From: Roseburia sp. 831b
GTDB taxonomy: Bacteria > Bacillota > Clostridia > Lachnospirales > Lachnospiraceae
Length of the DNA: 64,000 bases
NCBI RefSeq assembly: GCF_001940165.2
Contig: NZ_CP135162.1
Coordinates: 2,872,001 to 2,936,000 of the forward strand
Reading direction: 5' to 3'
Positions 62,441 to 64,000 of this stretch are shown here, one piece after another; the first letter of the stretch is position 1, and each line of letters starts with the position of its first letter. The position numbers and the translations under genes were made by a program. The notes beneath the pieces were generated by a model, which had not been told where the DNA came from, did not search any database, and saw only the letters and a list, made by a program, of their open reading frames with translations.

Positions 62441-62508
62441 CCTAAGACGTCACACGATGAATATCTCCGGACGTGGCAGACGAGGATGCATTCTATTTCT
62501 CCAAACAC

Positions 62509-63831
62509 CTAAGGCGTCACACGGTGAATATCTCTAGGGAAGAGCGTTGCTTCGCGGACATTCTCAAATCCAAGGAGCCGGCTTGTGAAACGTTCAAGTC
62601 CAAGACCAAGACCGCCATGCGGTGGCATGCCGTATTTGTGCATCATAAGATAGCTCTCGAAAAGTTCCACATTCATGCCGCGTTTTTCTAGTTTGGCAAC
62701 CTGTTCCTTATAGTTATGAATACGCTGTCCGCCGGTGGTGACTTCAAGACCGCGGAATAAAAGGTCAAAACTGCAGGTTTCCTCCGGGTTTGTTGGGTCA
62801 TCCATTGCATAAAAAGGTCTTTTCTTGCTTGGATAATGCGTCACAAAGACAAAGTCAGAACCCGTTTTTTCAAAAATGAGCTTGGAAAGCAACTTTTCTT
62901 CCTCTGGTTCAAAGTCGTCGAAGTCCTTGATTTCGCGGTGATAGGTGGCAGCAATCAATTCTTTTGCCTCCTTGAATTTTAAGGAAGGAATCGGCTCGCA
63001 TGCCGGCATCTGTACGCGCAGCAAAGACAGTTCTTTTTCATAGTGCGTAGAAAGATATCGTAGTGCGGCATGAATCATGGATGTCTCCATCTGCATAATT
63101 TCTTCAAAATTCTGAATATATCCCATCTCAAAATCAACACTTGTATACTCGTTCAAATGCCTGGAAGTGTCATGTTTTTCAGCGCGGAACACAGGTGCAA
63201 TCTCAAAGACACGTTCGTAAACGCCAACCATCATTTGCTTGTAAAATTGTGGACTTTGGGCAAGGTAGGCATCTTTTCCAAAATATTGGATTGGAAAAAT
63301 ATTTGCACCGCCTTCCGCACCGGTTGCAACGATTTTTGGTGTATGAATCTCTGTAAAATTCTGTTCATAAAGAAATTCCCGAAAACCGCGGCAGATTCCC
63401 TCCTGAATTTTGAAAATTGCACGCTCTTTTTCGTTCCGAAGTGTAATCGGGCGAAAATCTAACTTGTTTTCCAAGGAAGTGTCCACAAGTTTATTGTGGA
63501 TGACAATTGGAAGTTCGGCGGCTGGTGTGGATAAAATCTCAACGGAGCGAAGCCGCAATTCGAATCCGGTTTTGGAGCGTTCTTCTTTTACAACATCAGC
63601 GGTAAAAATGACGCATGATTCTTCGGAGAGTTCCGACAAGGCAAAATCGGAAAATTCTCCATATACACACTGGATAATCTCGCGTTTGGTGCGAAGTAAA
63701 ACAAAGGCAAAACCGCTCATTTTGCGGATTTTATAAATGCTGCCGTGAATGCGGATTTGTTTTTCTAAAAATTCCCCCTGCATAAGTTGTTCGGCAGAGA
63801 CTTCAGGGATAAGAGTTTGTGTTGTTTTCAT
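62509..63831 (-). CDS. aspS: Aspartyl-tRNA synthetase, archaeal type (possibly Asp/Asn)
   Basis: 440 residues. An N-terminal OB anticodon-binding domain (HGSIYKIRKMSGFAFVLLR), then the class II core: motif 2 in FRAEKHDTSRHLNEYTSVDFEM and motif 3 in GLGLGLERFTSRLL. There is no GAD insertion, so this is the short archaeal/eukaryotic form, often non-discriminating and working with GatCAB to make Asn-tRNA. AAAGGA precedes the ATG and lies in a possible hairpin with a short upstream frame. Confidence 0.93.
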   Translation of the reverse strand: MKTTQTLIPEVSAEQLMQGEFLEKQIRIHGSIYKIRKMSGFAFVLLRTKREIIQCVYGEFSDFALSELSEESCVIFTADVVKEERSKTGFELRLRSVEILSTPAAELPIVIHNKLVDTSLENKLDFRPITLRNEKERAIFKIQEGICRGFREFLYEQNFTEIHTPKIVATGAEGGANIFPIQYFGKDAYLAQSPQFYKQMMVGVYERVFEIAPVFRAEKHDTSRHLNEYTSVDFEMGYIQNFEEIMQMETSMIHAALRYLSTHYEKELSLLRVQMPACEPIPSLKFKEAKELIAATYHREIKDFDDFEPEEEKLLSKLIFEKTGSDFVFVTHYPSKKRPFYAMDDPTNPEETCSFDLLFRGLEVTTGGQRIHNYKEQVAKLEKRGMNVELFESYLMMHKYGMPPHGGLGLGLERFTSRLLGFENVREATLFPRDIHRVTP

Positions 63832-63837
63832 AATTGT

Positions 63838-63908
63838 AGATTCCTTTCTATTTTAAAATTTTAAAACTGGAATCTGCAATCCATAAGGGCATCGTCTTTA
63901 TGCCACAT
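63838..63908 (-). promoter_or_regulatory. Leader-peptide-like ORF and RBS hairpin before aspS
   Basis: A 15-codon frame (63908-63861, MWHKDDALMDCRFQF) follows AAGAAGGTG at good distance. Its last codons contain AGATTCC (63875-63869), which pairs perfectly with GGAATCT (63844-63838) covering part of the aspS ribosome site. Translation of the short frame could open the site. Three of 15 codons are Asp. Confidence 0.45.
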
Positions 63909-63959
63909 GATATCACCTTCTTTCAAAAATTCGTGCGTCAAAAGTTACGCACAAATCCG

Positions 63960-64000
63960 ATTTTGTAATAAAAAAAGCGGGCCACACCGGTTTCCTAAAA
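63960..64000 (-). terminator. 3' half of a terminator at the window edge
   Basis: On the minus strand, GGTGTGGCCCGC is followed by TTTTTTTATT. The matching 5' arm would lie outside the window, so it may end an upstream gene or belong to a leader of aspS. Confidence 0.4.

Overview
The window looks like chromosomal DNA of a motile or formerly motile, spore-forming gut Firmicute of the Lachnospiraceae (Roseburia/Agathobacter-like; the genus is a guess). The basis is the gene set: SpoIID beside SpoIIQ, flagellin lysine methylase, a chemotaxis receptor, T-box and yybP-ykoY RNA elements, LexA boxes of the GAAC-N4-GTTC type, strong AGGAGG ribosome sites, and a 4-hydroxybutyrate branch linked to butyrate metabolism. 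No rRNA, tRNA or CRISPR array was seen.

Layout. 1-2.7 kb: end of a SNF2 helicase, then a manganese-riboswitch-controlled mntP with a Ca2+/Na+ exchanger and a zinc-ribbon protein. 2.97-12.3 kb: a decayed locus with an APH-like kinase and an ABC exporter, split by a 7.6-kb integrative mobilizable element (3107-10723). The element carries a large serine recombinase, a MobV relaxase, a short RepA-like protein, a cysteine-rich VLP protein, an XRE regulator, a Mef-like MFS efflux gene behind an attenuator, and about 650 bp of dense palindromes. Removing it restores the kinase reading frame exactly at an AC dinucleotide. 12.5-20.1 kb: XRE/DUF3169, CPBP protease, lgt, a DMT permease, a phosphodiesterase, then a T-box leader that reads into an MNT/HEPN pair followed by metG. 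20.2-25.4 kb: an ABC-2 exporter divergent from a NarL-type two-component system. 25.4-28.5 kb: tatD and a two-gene DNA-repair-like radical SAM operon flanked by two SOS boxes. 28.5-29.5 kb is gene-poor and repetitive.

29.5-42.2 kb: fliB, a broken SAM methyltransferase, ksgA, a Q/N/Y-rich membrane protein, a four-gene xre/DUF3791/DUF3990/DUF3791-like cassette that resembles an ADP-ribosyltransferase toxin-antitoxin unit, spoIID-spoIIQ, a TPR-GGDEF cyclase, a frameshifted MerR gene and a chemotaxis receptor. 42.4-48.4 kb: a DEAD-box RNA helicase with a structured leader, a VanRS-like two-component system and a MerR regulator.

48.6-58.3 kb: a nine-gene operon, divergent from the MerR gene, that joins polyamine uptake (PotD-B-C-A plus a second PotA and a PII protein) to an aldehyde dehydrogenase, a GABA-type aminotransferase and 4-hydroxybutyrate dehydrogenase. 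The logical route is putrescine/spermidine to GABA to succinate semialdehyde to 4-hydroxybutyrate. 58.5-64 kb: VanZ-like protein, oligoendopeptidase F, a C39-like peptidase, a 52-bp tandem repeat tract, and an archaeal-type aspartyl-tRNA synthetase behind a possible leader peptide.

Strongest leads for something new: the ART-like cassette (34558-35781), the PII-equipped polyamine-to-4HB operon, the T-box-driven MNT/HEPN-metG operon, and the palindrome-packed end of the mobile element.
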